A stretch of 64,000 nucleotides of DNA from positions 2,666,001-2,730,000 of the forward strand of contig NZ_AQOV01000001.1 in NCBI RefSeq assembly GCF_000365425.1. Reading direction: 5' to 3'. Both the position numbers and the translations under genes were made by a program. Of this stretch, positions 39,252 through 49,793 are shown in pieces. This DNA is from Methylomonas sp. MK1. Its GTDB lineage: Bacteria; Pseudomonadota; Gammaproteobacteria; Methylococcales; Methylomonadaceae. The first letter of the stretch is position 1; each line of letters opens with the position of its first letter. The notes under the pieces are model-generated. The model saw only the letters and a program-made list of their open reading frames with translations. It did not search any database and was not told the DNA's origin.

Positions 39252-40621
39252 TAGTCCTGTACCGCCAGTTGGATGCCCTGCCAAGCGACATCTGCCATCA
39301 GTTGTATCTCCTGCTCGTTAATGACATAAGGCGGCATGAAATAAATCACATTCCCTAGCGGCCGCAACAACACGCCACGACTCAAAGCATAGCGATAAAC
39401 TTTTAAACCGCGCCGCTGTTGCCAAGGATAGGCTTCCCGGGTTTGCTTATTTTTAACCAATTCTATAGCGACGATCATGCCAGTTTGCCGAACTTCCGCA
39501 ACGTTGGGATGCTCGTTAAATCGCTCTACCGCTTTGGTCATTAGCCCCGCCAAATACCGATTGTTAGCTATCACATTTTGCTGTTCAAATATCCCCAGCG
39601 TCGCCAATGCCGCCCGACATCCCAATGCATTGCCGGTATAGCTATGCGAGTGTAAAAACGCGGTTAGATTTTGATAGTCGTCGTAAAAGGCTTGATAGAC
39701 CTGATTGCTGGTCAATACCGCAGACAAGGGTAAATAGCCGCCGGTCAGGCCTTTGGATAGGCAGATAAAATCCGGGCTGATGGCCGCTTGCTCACAAGCA
39801 AACAAGGTACCGGTGCGACCAAAGCCCACGGCGATTTCGTCAGCGATAAAGTGCACGTGGTATTTATCGCAAGCCTCACGCAGCATTTTCAAATACACCG
39901 GATGATACATGCGCATACTGCCTGCACATTGCACCAACGGTTCGACAATCACAGCGCAAACCTCGGCAGCATGTTGCGCCAAAGCTTGCTCCATGATGGC
40001 GAAACGGCGGATAGAATACGCCTCCCAACTTTCGCCGTCTGCGCGATAGTAACAATCCGGGCCAGCTACGGTAATCACATCCATCAACAATGGCGCATAG
40101 ATTTCCTTGTATAAAGCCACGTTACCAACCGCCAAAGCCCCCAGGGTTTCGCCGTGATAGCTGTTTTCCAGCGTGATGAATTTAGTTTTTTGAGTTTGTC
40201 CGAGATTGCGCCAATAGTGAAAACTCATCTTTAACGCGATTTCTACTGCTGAAGAACCGTTGTCCGCATAAAAACATTTATCCAAACCTGGTGGCGTGAT
40301 TTCCACCAGCTTTTCCGCCAGCATTAGCGCAGCTTCATGGGTAAACCCACCGAGGATTACATGCTCAAGTGTTTCAAGCTGCTCTTTAAGCGCCTGATTA
40401 ATAATGGGATTGGCATGACCGAATAGGTTGACCCACCAGGAGCTGATCGCATCCAGATAGCGGTTACCATCGAAATCGTGCAGCCAGACGCCTTGGCCCG
40501 ATTTGATCGGAATCAGCGGCAACCCATCTGGCGCAGAGGCCCGAGGATCGTGGTCCTTCATTTGGCTGCAGGGGTGCCAGAGTACGGCGAGGTCGCGCTG
40601 AACGATAGTTTGATTATTCAT
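39251..40621 (-). CDS. bioA: Adenosylmethionine-8-amino-7-oxononanoate aminotransferase BioA
   Basis: 456 residues from the ATG at 40621; an ATG at 40630 lies in the terminator tail and is less likely. A class III PLP-fold aminotransferase: YADNGSSAVEIALKMSFHYW, ADEIAVGFGRTG and the Schiff-base lysine in LSKGLTGGYLPLS. LWHPCSQMKDH near the N-terminus is diagnostic for BioA, which uses S-adenosylmethionine as amino donor in biotin synthesis. It lies downstream of metK and ahcY, separated from ahcY by a hairpin terminator. Confidence 0.93.
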   Translation of the reverse strand: MNNQTIVQRDLAVLWHPCSQMKDHDPRASAPDGLPLIPIKSGQGVWLHDFDGNRYLDAISSWWVNLFGHANPIINQALKEQLETLEHVILGGFTHEAALMLAEKLVEITPPGLDKCFYADNGSSAVEIALKMSFHYWRNLGQTQKTKFITLENSYHGETLGALAVGNVALYKEIYAPLLMDVITVAGPDCYYRADGESWEAYSIRRFAIMEQALAQHAAEVCAVIVEPLVQCAGSMRMYHPVYLKMLREACDKYHVHFIADEIAVGFGRTGTLFACEQAAISPDFICLSKGLTGGYLPLSAVLTSNQVYQAFYDDYQNLTAFLHSHSYTGNALGCRAALATLGIFEQQNVIANNRYLAGLMTKAVERFNEHPNVAEVRQTGMIVAIELVKNKQTREAYPWQQRRGLKVYRYALSRGVLLRPLGNVIYFMPPYVINEQEIQLMADVAWQGIQLAVQD

Positions 40622-40630
40622 AGCTTGCAT

Positions 40631-40654
40631 AAAAAAGGGGCTTACGCCCCTTTA
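40631..40654 (-). terminator. Terminator after ahcY
   Basis: Stem AAAGGGGC / GCCCCTTT with loop GTAA, followed on the minus strand by further T residues. It separates ahcY from bioA, though some read-through may feed bioA. Confidence 0.75.
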
Positions 40655-40674
40655 TTGTCGGATTGACTTAACCC

Positions 40675-41967
40675 TTAATAGCGATAATGATCCGGTTTGT
40701 AAGGACCTTCGACAGGCACGTTAATATATGCAGCCTGTTCTTTCGTCAATTCCGTCAGTTTTACACCGATTTGCGCCAAGTGCGAACGCGCGACTTTTTC
40801 GTCGAGTTTTTTCGGCAGTACATAGACTTTGTTTTCGTAGCTAGCCGAATTGCTCCAAAGCTCCATCTGCGCCAATACTTGGTTGCAAAACGAGTTGGAC
40901 ATTACGAAGCTAGGATGACCAGTGGCGCAGCCCAAATTCACCAGACGACCTTCTGCCAACACGATAATTCGCTTGCCGTCAGGGAAGATGACATGATCGA
41001 CCTGCGGCTTGATGTTTTCCCAGGTGTAGTGGCGTAAGGACGCAATATCGATTTCCGAATCGAAATGGCCGATATTGCAGACGATAGCCTGATCACGCAT
41101 CGCTTTCATGTGATCGTGAGTAATGACCCCGACGTTGCCCGTAGCCGTAACAAAGATGTTGGCAATAGGCGCCGCTTCGTCCATTGTTACTACACGATAA
41201 CCTTCCATTGCCGCTTGCAAAGCACAGATTGGGTCAATCTCGGTGATCAAAACAGTGGCACCCAAACCGCGTAGCGATTGCGCACAACCTTTACCCACAT
41301 CACCATAGCCGCAGACTACGGCAATTTTACCGGCCACCATCACATCGGTAGCCCGTTTGATGCCGTCGACCAAAGACTCGCGGCAACCGTACAAGTTATC
41401 GAATTTGGATTTAGTGACCGAATCGTTGACATTAAAGGCTGGTACTTTAAGGGTGCCTTTCGCCACCATTTCAGTCAGGCGCAATACACCGGTAGTGGTT
41501 TCTTCCGACAAGCCTTTCACATCCGCCATCAATTCGGGGAAGTTATTGTGCATCATGGTTGTCAGGTCACCACCGTCGTCCAAGATCATATTCGGACGCC
41601 AGCCGTTAGGGCCGATAATGGTTTGTTCGATACACCATTCAGCTTCGGCCTCGGTTTCACCTTTCCAGGCGAAAACTGGAATACCGGCGGCAGCGATCGC
41701 AGCAGCGGCATGATCCTGGGTAGAGAAAATATTGCAAGACGACCAGCGGACTTCTGCGCCCAACGCCGTCAGCGTTTCTATCAATACCGCAGTTTGGATG
41801 GTCATATGCAGACAACCGGCGATACGCGCGCCTTTTAACGGCTGTTGGGCGCCGAACTCGGCACGCAAAGCCATCAAACCGGGCATTTCGGTTTCGGCGA
41901 TATTAATTTCTTTACGACCCCATTCCGCCAGGGCTAAATCGGCAACTTTGTAATCGGCTTGGCTCAT
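40675..41967 (-). CDS. ahcY: S-adenosylhomocysteine hydrolase
   Basis: 430 residues from the ATG at 41967 ([11 protein letters not shown]), preceded by CAGGAAAA. The NAD-binding [20 protein letters not shown] and the C-terminal PDHYRY are typical. It hydrolyses S-adenosylhomocysteine to adenosine and homocysteine. It follows metK directly (a 20-bp gap), so synthesis and recycling of the methyl donor are co-transcribed. Confidence 0.94.
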   Translation of the reverse strand: MSQADYKVADLALAEWGRKEINIAETEMPGLMALRAEFGAQQPLKGARIAGCLHMTIQTAVLIETLTALGAEVRWSSCNIFSTQDHAAAAIAAAGIPVFAWKGETEAEAEWCIEQTIIGPNGWRPNMILDDGGDLTTMMHNNFPELMADVKGLSEETTTGVLRLTEMVAKGTLKVPAFNVNDSVTKSKFDNLYGCRESLVDGIKRATDVMVAGKIAVVCGYGDVGKGCAQSLRGLGATVLITEIDPICALQAAMEGYRVVTMDEAAPIANIFVTATGNVGVITHDHMKAMRDQAIVCNIGHFDSEIDIASLRHYTWENIKPQVDHVIFPDGKRIIVLAEGRLVNLGCATGHPSFVMSNSFCNQVLAQMELWSNSASYENKVYVLPKKLDEKVARSHLAQIGVKLTELTKEQAAYINVPVEGPYKPDHYRY

Positions 41968-41986
41968 AATATTTTCCTGATCCTGG

Positions 41987-43147
41987 TTAAATACCGGCCG
42001 CATCTTTCAATGCTTCGGCTTTGTCGGTTTTTTCCCAGCTGAAGCTGGCTTCGTTGCGACCGAAATGGCCGTAAGAGGCGGTTGGGCGATAAATGGGTTT
42101 TAACAAATCCAATTGCGCAATCAAACCTTTTGGTCGTAAGTCGAAATGCTCCCGCACGATTTGCACTAAACGTTCTTCCTCGATTTTGCCGGTACCGAAG
42201 GTTTCGATACTGATGGAAGTAGGCTCAGCGACGCCAATGGCGTAAGACACCTGGATTTCGCAACGCTCTGCCAGGCCAGCGGCAACGATATTTTTTGCTA
42301 CATACCGCCCCATGTAAGCCGCTGATCTATCCACTTTTGACGGATCTTTACCAGAGAACGCACCACCACCATGGCGCGCCATACCGCCGTAAGTATCGAC
42401 AATAATTTTACGACCGGTCAAACCGCAATCGCCTACAGGCCCGCCAATGATGAATTGCCCGGTAGGATTGATGAAATACTTGGTGTCTTTGTGCAGCCAC
42501 TCTTTCGGCAAAGTCGGCAGGATGATTTCATCCATCACCGCTTCTTCAAGCTGTTTGCCACCGATCTCCGGGGAATGCTGGGTAGACAAAACAACTGCAT
42601 CGATGGCGACCGGTTTGTTGTTTTCGTAACGGAAAGTCACCTGACTTTTTGCGTCCGGACGTAGCCATGTCAGGGTTTTATTCTTACGCACCAAGGCTTG
42701 TCTCTCAACCAAGCGATGCGCGTAGGTGATTGGGGCCGGCATTAATACATCGGTTTCGTTGCTGGCATAACCAAACATTAAACCTTGGTCGCCGGCGCCT
42801 TGTTCGTGGTCTTCGGATTCATCGACACCCATCGCGATATCTGCCGATTGTTTACCAATGGCATTCAATACCGCGCAGCTATTACCGTCAAAACCGATTT
42901 CGCCGTTGTCGTAACCAATTTCGCAAACTACTTTTCTTACCAATTCTTCGGTATCCACCCAAGCATTCGTGGTAATTTCGCCGGCCAAAACCACCATGCC
43001 GGTCTTGACCAATGTTTCGCAGGCTACCCTGGAACGCGGGTCTTGAGCCAACAAGGCATCAACAACAGCATCGGAAATTTGGTCAGCAACTTTGTCCGGA
43101 TGTCCTTCCGAAACAGACTCTGAAGTAAAAAGATAGTTTTTATTCAC
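41987..43147 (-). CDS. metK: S-adenosylmethionine synthetase
   Basis: 386 residues, full length. Motifs [13 protein letters not shown] (ATP), [12 protein letters not shown] and [19 protein letters not shown] (P-loop-like phosphate contacts) are all present. It makes S-adenosylmethionine from methionine and ATP. Upstream are a tRNA and a hairpin; no SAM riboswitch is visible in the short leader. Confidence 0.95.
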   Translation of the reverse strand: MNKNYLFTSESVSEGHPDKVADQISDAVVDALLAQDPRSRVACETLVKTGMVVLAGEITTNAWVDTEELVRKVVCEIGYDNGEIGFDGNSCAVLNAIGKQSADIAMGVDESEDHEQGAGDQGLMFGYASNETDVLMPAPITYAHRLVERQALVRKNKTLTWLRPDAKSQVTFRYENNKPVAIDAVVLSTQHSPEIGGKQLEEAVMDEIILPTLPKEWLHKDTKYFINPTGQFIIGGPVGDCGLTGRKIIVDTYGGMARHGGGAFSGKDPSKVDRSAAYMGRYVAKNIVAAGLAERCEIQVSYAIGVAEPTSISIETFGTGKIEEERLVQIVREHFDLRPKGLIAQLDLLKPIYRPTASYGHFGRNEASFSWEKTDKAEALKDAAGI

Positions 43148-43183
43148 GGTTAGACCCTCGCCAAAATGAAAACTTGCGCATAT

Positions 43184-43207
43184 AAAAAAAGGCCGCGCAA
43201 ACGGCCT
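43184..43207 (-). terminator. Terminator after tRNA-Ile
   Basis: Stem AGGCCG / CGGCCT (43190-43207) followed on the minus strand by a run of seven T residues (43184-43190). It ends the rpoD-tRNA transcript before metK. Confidence 0.75.
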
Positions 43208-43215
43208 GGTATCTG

Positions 43216-43292
43216 TGGTGGGCCCTGTAGGACTTGAACCTACGACCTGCCGATTATGAGTCGGAAGCTCTAACCAACTGAGCTAAGGGCCC
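43216..43292 (-). tRNA. ileX: tRNA-Ile(CAT), lysidine-modified type
   Basis: 77 nt with encoded CCA. The acceptor stem GGGCCCT pairs with AGGGCCC, the D arm reads TAGCTCAGTTGGTTAGAG, the anticodon loop is CTCATAA (anticodon CAT), and the T arm GTAGGTTCAAGTCCTAC is intact. The body matches tRNA-Ile2 rather than initiator or elongator tRNA-Met; C34 would be changed to lysidine by TilS. It lies between rpoD and metK in the same direction. Confidence 0.9.
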
Positions 43293-43325
43293 TTAATTAT
43301 CTAGCCTACGAACAATGGAAGCATC

Positions 43326-45137
43326 TTACTCGCCGTCAAGAAAGCATCTCAACTGCTCTGATCTGGAAGGATGTCTTAATTTCCGCAGCGCTTTCGCTTC
43401 GATCTGACGAATCCGCTCACGGGTCACGTCAAACTGTTTACCAACCTCTTCCAACGTATGGTCAGTGTTCATGTTGATACCAAAACGCATCCGGAGCACC
43501 TTGGCTTCTCTAGCTGTCAAGCCGGCCAATACATTCTGAGTAGACTCGCGAAGACCGGCGATTGTAGCAGACTCTACCGGCGAAAGCATCTTGGAATCTT
43601 CAATAAAATCACCCAAATGCGAATCTTCGTCGTCGCCAATCGGTGTTTCCATTGAAATCGGCTCTTTGGCAATCTTCAGCACTTTACGGATTTTGTCTTC
43701 CGGCATTTCCATGCGTTCGGCCAACTCTTCCGGTGTGGCCTCGCGACCCAGCTCCTGCAGAATCTGTCTGGAGACGCGATTCAGCTTGTTAATGGTTTCG
43801 ATCATATGCACAGGAATCCGAATAGTCCTGGCCTGATCAGCTATGGAACGGGTAATCGCCTGACGAATCCACCAAGTTGCATAAGTCGAAAATTTGTAGC
43901 CGCGCCGATATTCGAACTTATCGACCGCCTTCATCAATCCGATGTTACCTTCCTGAATCAAATCCAGAAACTGCAAGCCGCGATTGGTGTATTTTTTGGC
44001 GATAGAAATAACCAAACGCAAATTAGCTTCGATCATTTCCTTTTTAGCGCGTCTCGCCTTAGCTTCCCCTAGGGAGATACTACGACAAATACTTTTCAGG
44101 ACCGCAATACTCAAGCCGTAGCGAGACTCGATATCGGCCAATCGCTGCTGTGCAGCCCTAATATTATCGCGGTGACTGCTGAAAACCTCGGAAAAATTAG
44201 GCCTCGCAGCGATAAACTGATCCAGCCACTCAAGGTTAGCCTCATTCTCCGCAAAAGCGTTGATAAAGTCCTTACGCGGCATTTTTGCTTTCTTAACGCA
44301 AACATCCAGTATAAAACGCTCTTCTTCGCGAATAGCTGAAATCAACTCTTCAGAAATCGATACCATTTTTTTCAAATACTGCGGCGTCCATTTAAACTCG
44401 CAAAATATTTCGTCTATCGCATCGAACAGTTTTTCGGTTTTGTCATGGCCGTAACCATGCTTTTTAACTGAGGTTGTCGCGGCTTTTAAAGCCTTTCTGA
44501 GTAAATCGACTTTTTGCTTAACCTCTTCATAATCGACTGTTTTGCTCTCTTCTTCTGCATCCTCAGCGGGCTCTTCAATCTCAATGCCGCTGACGTCAAT
44601 GTCCTCAACCTCAGTGAGATCGACAAAACCCAACACCAAATCGTTGAGTCGCACGCCAGAGTCTTCAACCTGAACGGAATCAAAGGCGTCTATAAAAGAC
44701 TCTACGATGAATCCGGAGCGAGCAATAGCACCTACTACTTGGCGCTGCCCTTCTTCAATCCGTTTTGCAATCTTTAATTCTTCCTCACGGGTCAACAACT
44801 CGACCGAACCCATTTCGCGCATATATAAGCGCACGGGATCGGTAGTTCTGCCGAACTCGCTATCGACAGACGCCAAGGCCGCGACTTCAGCCACTTCCTC
44901 GTCGTCATCTGCAGTGACTACGGCATCAGAGGTGATCAGTGAGTCGTCGTCATCCGGCGCCACCTCGTAAACCTGAATCCCCATATCATTAATCATGCCG
45001 ATAATATCGTCGATTTGCTCTGGATCGATAATATCGCTGGGCAAATGGTCGTTGACTTCCGCATAAGTTAAATAACCCTGCGCCTTACCTTTTGCTATCA
45101 GTTGTTTCAGTTGGGATTGCTGTTGTTCTTGATTCAT
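43326..45137 (-). CDS. rpoD: RNA polymerase primary sigma factor RpoD
   Basis: 603 residues. N-terminal region 1.1 with [21 protein letters not shown], an acidic non-conserved insert, region 2 ([35 protein letters not shown] for -10 recognition) and region 4.2 HTH ([24 protein letters not shown]) near the C-terminus. Housekeeping sigma70. It is the third gene of the macromolecular-synthesis operon with rpsU and dnaG, with a 76-bp gap to dnaG. Confidence 0.95.
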   Translation of the reverse strand: MNQEQQQSQLKQLIAKGKAQGYLTYAEVNDHLPSDIIDPEQIDDIIGMINDMGIQVYEVAPDDDDSLITSDAVVTADDDEEVAEVAALASVDSEFGRTTDPVRLYMREMGSVELLTREEELKIAKRIEEGQRQVVGAIARSGFIVESFIDAFDSVQVEDSGVRLNDLVLGFVDLTEVEDIDVSGIEIEEPAEDAEEESKTVDYEEVKQKVDLLRKALKAATTSVKKHGYGHDKTEKLFDAIDEIFCEFKWTPQYLKKMVSISEELISAIREEERFILDVCVKKAKMPRKDFINAFAENEANLEWLDQFIAARPNFSEVFSSHRDNIRAAQQRLADIESRYGLSIAVLKSICRSISLGEAKARRAKKEMIEANLRLVISIAKKYTNRGLQFLDLIQEGNIGLMKAVDKFEYRRGYKFSTYATWWIRQAITRSIADQARTIRIPVHMIETINKLNRVSRQILQELGREATPEELAERMEMPEDKIRKVLKIAKEPISMETPIGDDEDSHLGDFIEDSKMLSPVESATIAGLRESTQNVLAGLTAREAKVLRMRFGINMNTDHTLEEVGKQFDVTRERIRQIEAKALRKLRHPSRSEQLRCFLDGE

Positions 45138-45213
45138 TCTTTACTCACAATACGTTTTCAGCACCAAGCGCCGCAGAACAGGAAATTATAACGGCAAAAA
45201 TTAATGCGGTCAC

Positions 45214-46953
45214 CTAAGCCTTGTCCCTTAAAAGCTTCCGCAGTACCTCTTTTTCTTCAATCATTAAGCCTTCTCGACTCTCCTTCTCGATCAATCGAGT
45301 TAGCATAGCTTCCTTGGCCTGTTTGCAAAGTTGTTGCAACGCACCGCAAAACTCGGACTCTTCCCCGCCCACCGGCACATCGAGATCTAAACTAGCTAAA
45401 GCTTTTACAGCTTTTTCCTGGGATGTTCCTCGGAAAGACTCCAACAAGATGGCGCTATTTTCCGGCTTTTCAAGGGCGATCCGCTGCAAAACCTCTCTTA
45501 ATAACTCGACCCCGGCAAAACTCAGATCATCGAGCACGACTCCCTCACGCTCAATCAAACTTGCAAAATGCGGGTGTTGAAGTAACAACCCTAAGACCTT
45601 GCGCGCCAAACTGATTCTTGGCGAGGAGATGCCTTTTTTGCCAACATTAAATTTAGACTTAAGTCTAGCCTGATTTTCGACAACATCCACAGCAATTCGG
45701 GAACCCGACAACTCCTGCAAACGGGTAAACATCATTTCCCTAAAAAACCCGGCAGGGACCTTTTCCAGTAAAGGTGTTGCCGCAGCCAGCAACTGAGACC
45801 GCCCCTCAACGGTTGTCAATTCCAATTGACCGACAATATTCTCGAAAAAGTAATCAGACAAGACCTGCGCATTACCAATTCGTTCCATAAACGCGGATAA
45901 ATTTTCAGCGCGCAACAGAGAATCCGGATCTTGCCCCTGCGGCAATAGCATTATTTTGATTTGCCTACCATCACGCAAACAAGGTAAAGCAGCATCGGTA
46001 GCCTTCCAGGCCGCCTGCCTACCGGCATTGTCACCATCGAAACAAAACACCAATTCGGAGGTAAATCGGAACAATAAATCGATTTGCGCTTTCGACGTCG
46101 CAGTACCCAGGGCAGCGACCGCATTGAAAATACCAAACTGAGCCAGGGCAATCACATCCATATAGCCCTCTACCACCAATATCCGGCTGGGCTTACTATT
46201 CTTTTCTAAAAGCTCACAAAGCCCATAAAGCTCCTTACTTTTAGAAAAAACCGCAGTCTCCGGCGAATTAAGGTATTTTGGCAAAGAGTCATCCAGTACT
46301 CGGCCACCAAACCCCACTACCCGCTTCCGTTTATCTCGAATCGGAAACATCAATCTCCCCCGAAAGCGGTCGTAAACCTTGCCATCATCCCTGACCACCA
46401 GCATACCAGCGTCGATCAACTCCGCTTGACCGAAACGCGCCACCAGAGCATCCCATTTATTCGGCGCATAACCCAGGGAAAAATCTCGCGCTACCTCACC
46501 ACTAATGCCCCTGGCTTTCATATACTCTAGAGCTTGCCGACCTTCCGGATTTCCGCGCAATTGCTCCGCATAAAACCCGGCAACCCCCGCCAAAACCTCG
46601 TAAATATGCAACACACTTTTTTTATCCGGCAGCCCAGACTCGCCATCAATCAAATCCCTAGGCACATCCACGCCTGCAAAGGCCGCCAAATCTTCGACCG
46701 CCTCGACAAAGCCCAGATGATTAAATTCCATCAAAAAGCTGATCGCGTTACCGCCGGCGCCGCAACCGAAACAGTGATAAATCTGCCGACCGCGATTGAC
46801 TGAAAAGCTTGGAGTTTTTTCCGTGTGGAATGGGCAGCGCGCCGTAAAATTGCTGCCGGATTTTTTAAGGGGGACGCGCGAATCGATTAGATCGACAATA
46901 TCGACCCGCACCAATAGATCATCTATAAATTGACGAGGTATCCTGCCGGACAT
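45214..46953 (-). CDS. dnaG: DNA primase DnaG
   Basis: 579 residues. An N-terminal CHC2 zinc finger (CPFHTEKTPSFSV then YHCFGCGAGG), the TOPRIM domain (ILVVEGYMDVIAL and FCFDGDNAGR), and a C-terminal helicase-binding domain. It makes RNA primers for replication. It lies between yqeY and rpoD, as is common in gammaproteobacteria. Confidence 0.94.
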   Translation of the reverse strand: MSGRIPRQFIDDLLVRVDIVDLIDSRVPLKKSGSNFTARCPFHTEKTPSFSVNRGRQIYHCFGCGAGGNAISFLMEFNHLGFVEAVEDLAAFAGVDVPRDLIDGESGLPDKKSVLHIYEVLAGVAGFYAEQLRGNPEGRQALEYMKARGISGEVARDFSLGYAPNKWDALVARFGQAELIDAGMLVVRDDGKVYDRFRGRLMFPIRDKRKRVVGFGGRVLDDSLPKYLNSPETAVFSKSKELYGLCELLEKNSKPSRILVVEGYMDVIALAQFGIFNAVAALGTATSKAQIDLLFRFTSELVFCFDGDNAGRQAAWKATDAALPCLRDGRQIKIMLLPQGQDPDSLLRAENLSAFMERIGNAQVLSDYFFENIVGQLELTTVEGRSQLLAAATPLLEKVPAGFFREMMFTRLQELSGSRIAVDVVENQARLKSKFNVGKKGISSPRISLARKVLGLLLQHPHFASLIEREGVVLDDLSFAGVELLREVLQRIALEKPENSAILLESFRGTSQEKAVKALASLDLDVPVGGEESEFCGALQQLCKQAKEAMLTRLIEKESREGLMIEEKEVLRKLLRDKA

Positions 46954-46968
46954 GTTACCGACAAGATA

Positions 46969-47418
46969 TTAAGCGATAAAACAGGCCTTAATTCTCGCAC
47001 TGACATTCGCCATGTCAGCTCTACCTTGCATTTGCGGCTTAAGCAAAGCCATCACACCACCCATGTCTTTTACCGATGTAGCGCCCACTTCAGCTATAGC
47101 ATCGGCGACCATGCCATCGATTTCAGCATCGCTAAGCGGTTGCGGAAGAAAATCCTGAATAACCAACACTTCAGCCTCCTCGATTTCCGCCAGATCGTTG
47201 CGACTGGCATCTCGGAATTGCTTGATGGACTCGCGCCGCTGCTTCAGCATTTTGTCGAGCACCAGTATGATTCTCTCATCGCTTAACTCGATACGCTCGT
47301 CGACTTCAACTTGCTTGATGGCAGCCAAAATCATGCGGATCACGCCCAACCTAGCTTTTTCGCCGCTTTTCATCGCGGCTTTCATATCGTCCGTGATACG
47401 TTTTTTTAACGCATCCAT
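46969..47418 (-). CDS. GatB/YqeY domain protein
   Basis: 149 residues: a basic helical start (ALKKRITDDMKAAMKSGEK) and the YqeY hallmark MGGVMALLKPQMQGRADM near the C-terminus. YqeY proteins resemble the tRNA-binding tail of GatB; their role is not settled. It is commonly found between rpsU and dnaG, as here, 15 bp before dnaG. Confidence 0.88.
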   Translation of the reverse strand: MDALKKRITDDMKAAMKSGEKARLGVIRMILAAIKQVEVDERIELSDERIILVLDKMLKQRRESIKQFRDASRNDLAEIEEAEVLVIQDFLPQPLSDAEIDGMVADAIAEVGATSVKDMGGVMALLKPQMQGRADMANVSARIKACFIA

Positions 47419-47426
47419 TGTCTTCC

Positions 47427-47660
47427 TTAAATTTGCGGACGACCGCGACGTAAGTTTTTCAACGCATAACGCTCGCGTGCCAGCTTTTTCAAATGACGTT
47501 TAACTGCCGCAGCACCTTTGCGCTTACGCTCGGTGGTTGGCTTTTCATAAAACTCGCGACGACGTACTTCAGCCAAAACACCGGCTTTTTCGCACGCACG
47601 TTTAAAGCGACGAATCGCGATGTCAAAATGTTCGTTTTCTTTAACTTTAACTGATGGCAT
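47427..47660 (-). CDS. rpsU: Ribosomal protein S21
   Basis: 77 residues from the ATG at 47660 ([13 protein letters not shown]); slightly longer than the usual ~71. Very basic, with [36 protein letters not shown] pattern typical of S21 and a basic tail. First gene of the operon rpsU-yqeY-dnaG-rpoD; the promoter is at 47731-47758. Confidence 0.94.
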   Translation of the reverse strand: MPSVKVKENEHFDIAIRRFKRACEKAGVLAEVRRREFYEKPTTERKRKGAAAVKRHLKKLARERYALKNLRRGRPQI

Positions 47661-47730
47661 TATCAATAATCCGATTTATGTTAGTATCTTTTGACGCTAT
47701 CGGCGATAGCAAGCCCGCCGAAAACGGCCG

Positions 47731-47758
47731 ATTATACTCATAAAATTCTTTTATTCAA
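47731..47758 (-). promoter_or_regulatory. Sigma70 promoter of rpsU operon
   Basis: On the minus strand TTGAAT (47753-47758) and TATAAT (47731-47736) are separated by 16 bp, about 70 bp upstream of rpsU. Confidence 0.65.
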
Positions 47759-47764
47759 AAACTA

Positions 47765-48775
47765 ATGTACGTTTTAGGCATAGAAAGCTCTTGCGACGAA
47801 ACGGCAGTCGCCGTGTACCATGCTAGCAAGGGCTTAATTGCCCACACCTTATACAGCCAAATTGCCACGCATGCCGAGTATGGCGGCGTCGTTCCTGAGC
47901 TAGCCTCAAGAGACCATATCCGCAAATTGGTCCCGCTGATCAAAACGCTATTAAAAGAAGCCAAATTAACCGCCAACGACATCGACGGCATTGCCTATAC
48001 CGCCGGCCCCGGCCTAATGGGATCGCTACTAGTCGGCGCCGCCACAGCTCAAAGCTTAGCCTGGACCTGGCAAATACCTGCTATTGCCGTGCATCATATG
48101 GAAGGCCATTTATTAGCACCGATGCTGGAGGATAATCCGCCCGCCTACCCGTTCGTCGCATTACTCATTTCAGGCGGCCATACCCTGCTTATCGAAGTCC
48201 GCGCGATTGGCAAATACCGCTTACTCGGGGAATCGCTGGACGATGCCGCGGGCGAAGCTTTCGACAAAACCGCAAAGCTATTAGGCCTGGACTATCCGGG
48301 CGGCCCCAAATTGGCTGAGTTAGCGCGCAGCGGCCAAAACCGCTTTAAATTCCCAAGACCAATGACCGACAGACCAGGATTGGAATTTAGTTTTAGCGGC
48401 CTAAAAACCTTCACAATGAACGCCCTGCATGCCACCGAGCAAACCGAGCAGGACAAAGCGGATATCGCTTTTGCATTTCAACAAGCCGTCGCGGAAACAT
48501 TAAGCATCAAATGCAAACGGGCTTTACAACAGACGCAGTTGAAAACACTGGTAGTGGCTGGCGGCGTGAGCGCCAACCACGAAATTCGGAAACAATTACA
48601 ACAGATGGCCGTAAAAGAAAGGGTGGAAATACGCTTTCCCCGCCCGGAATTTTGCACCGATAACGGCGCGATGATTGCCTATGCGGGATGCCAACGATTA
48701 ATGGCGGGGCAAACCCAAAATCTGGAAATCTTTGCCCGGCCGCGGTGGCCGATGGAGCAGCTAATCAGCCTTTGA
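47765..48775 (+). CDS. tsaD: tRNA threonylcarbamoyltransferase TsaD
   Basis: 336 residues. ASKHA-fold Kae1/TsaD with [14 protein letters not shown], the metal-binding [14 protein letters not shown] and SGLKTFTMN. It transfers threonylcarbamoyl to A37 of ANN-decoding tRNAs together with TsaB and TsaE (not in this window). Divergent from rpsU, the usual position. Its TGA is back to back with the plsY stop (TGATCA). Confidence 0.95.
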   Translation: MYVLGIESSCDETAVAVYHASKGLIAHTLYSQIATHAEYGGVVPELASRDHIRKLVPLIKTLLKEAKLTANDIDGIAYTAGPGLMGSLLVGAATAQSLAWTWQIPAIAVHHMEGHLLAPMLEDNPPAYPFVALLISGGHTLLIEVRAIGKYRLLGESLDDAAGEAFDKTAKLLGLDYPGGPKLAELARSGQNRFKFPRPMTDRPGLEFSFSGLKTFTMNALHATEQTEQDKADIAFAFQQAVAETLSIKCKRALQQTQLKTLVVAGGVSANHEIRKQLQQMAVKERVEIRFPRPEFCTDNGAMIAYAGCQRLMAGQTQNLEIFARPRWPMEQLISL

Positions 48776-49348
48776 TCAAGACTCTTGCCCAGCCAGTAGC
48801 CGCTGAATATTACTTTTATGCCGCCACAGCAAAATCAGAGAAATAATGGTGAAGGTAGTGGTCAAATTGACATCGCCGACAATCAGCCAAACATACAGAG
48901 GCGTTAATGTTGCCGCCACCAAAGCGGCCAACGACGAAATTTTGCCTATTTTGTAAACGACAAACCAGGTGGCGGCAACCACCAAACCCAGCAGCCAAGC
49001 AACACCGAGCGTCACACCCAGCGATGTTGCCACGCCTTTGCCACCTTTAAATTCAAAAAAAATCGGATAAAGATGTCCCAAAAAAGCGGCAAACACCACC
49101 AAGGACAGCACCAGGCTGTCGACCCCCAACGCCTTCGCCAACAACACCGGCAGCAGCCCTTTTAAAGCGTCACCCACCAAGGTAATCGCCGCAGCCTTCT
49201 TACCGCCGATACGCATCACATTGGTTGCCCCCGGATTACCGGAACCGTTTTCCCGAGGATCCGCCAAACCCATCATCTTACATACGATAATCGCACTCGA
49301 CACCGAGCCGGTTAAGTAGGCCAAAGGCACCAACAACCAATCCATCAT
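48776..49348 (-). CDS. plsY: Glycerol-3-phosphate acyltransferase PlsY
   Basis: 190 residues, five membrane helices. The three catalytic motifs are visible: SGNPGATNVMR, a central GDALKG-type loop, and FKGGKGVATSLG. It acylates glycerol 3-phosphate from acyl-phosphate, the first membrane-lipid step. Convergent with tsaD. The second Met (49345) could also be the start. Confidence 0.93.
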   Translation of the reverse strand: MMDWLLVPLAYLTGSVSSAIIVCKMMGLADPRENGSGNPGATNVMRIGGKKAAAITLVGDALKGLLPVLLAKALGVDSLVLSLVVFAAFLGHLYPIFFEFKGGKGVATSLGVTLGVAWLLGLVVAATWFVVYKIGKISSLAALVAATLTPLYVWLIVGDVNLTTTFTIISLILLWRHKSNIQRLLAGQES

Positions 49349-49437
49349 TTAATCAACCTCTCGTCAATACTTGTACAGCGGCGCTATTTACTCGATACTG
49401 CCGCCTCTTCAAGAAATATAATAACCGGAAAGCAACG

Positions 49438-49791
49438 ATGGACATCATCTTTTTAGGCGGGCTTGAAATCGATACCGTAATCGGTATTTACGACTGGGAA
49501 AGGAAGATCAAACAAAAAATCATCCTGGACATCGAAATGGGCTTTGACATCCAAAAAGCCGCCGCCAGCGACGACATCGCACACACACTGGACTATAAAG
49601 CCGTTTCGGATCGCGTTGTCAGCTTTGTCGAGCACAGCGAATTTTATTTGGTGGAAAAGCTGATAGAAGAAATTGCCGGAATTTTACGCAGCGAATTTGC
49701 GATTCCGTGGGTAAAGATCACCCTAAACAAAAAAGGCGCCATTAGCCGCGCTCGTGACGTCGGCATCATCATCGAACGTGGCGAAAGATAG
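49438..49791 (+). CDS. folB: Dihydroneopterin aldolase FolB
   Basis: 117 residues, standard length. LEIDTVIGIYDWERKIKQKI and DYKAVSDRV are typical, with the catalytic Lys in the C-terminal strand (KITLNKKGAI). It converts dihydroneopterin to 6-hydroxymethyl-dihydropterin in folate synthesis. Followed after 2 bp by folK. Confidence 0.92.
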   Translation: MDIIFLGGLEIDTVIGIYDWERKIKQKIILDIEMGFDIQKAAASDDIAHTLDYKAVSDRVVSFVEHSEFYLVEKLIEEIAGILRSEFAIPWVKITLNKKGAISRARDVGIIIERGER

Positions 49792-49793
49792 TC

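Noticed and set aside
43148..43215. Possible SAM riboswitch before metK
   Set aside because: The leader is under 40 nt once the tRNA terminator is removed; too short for any SAM riboswitch class I know.
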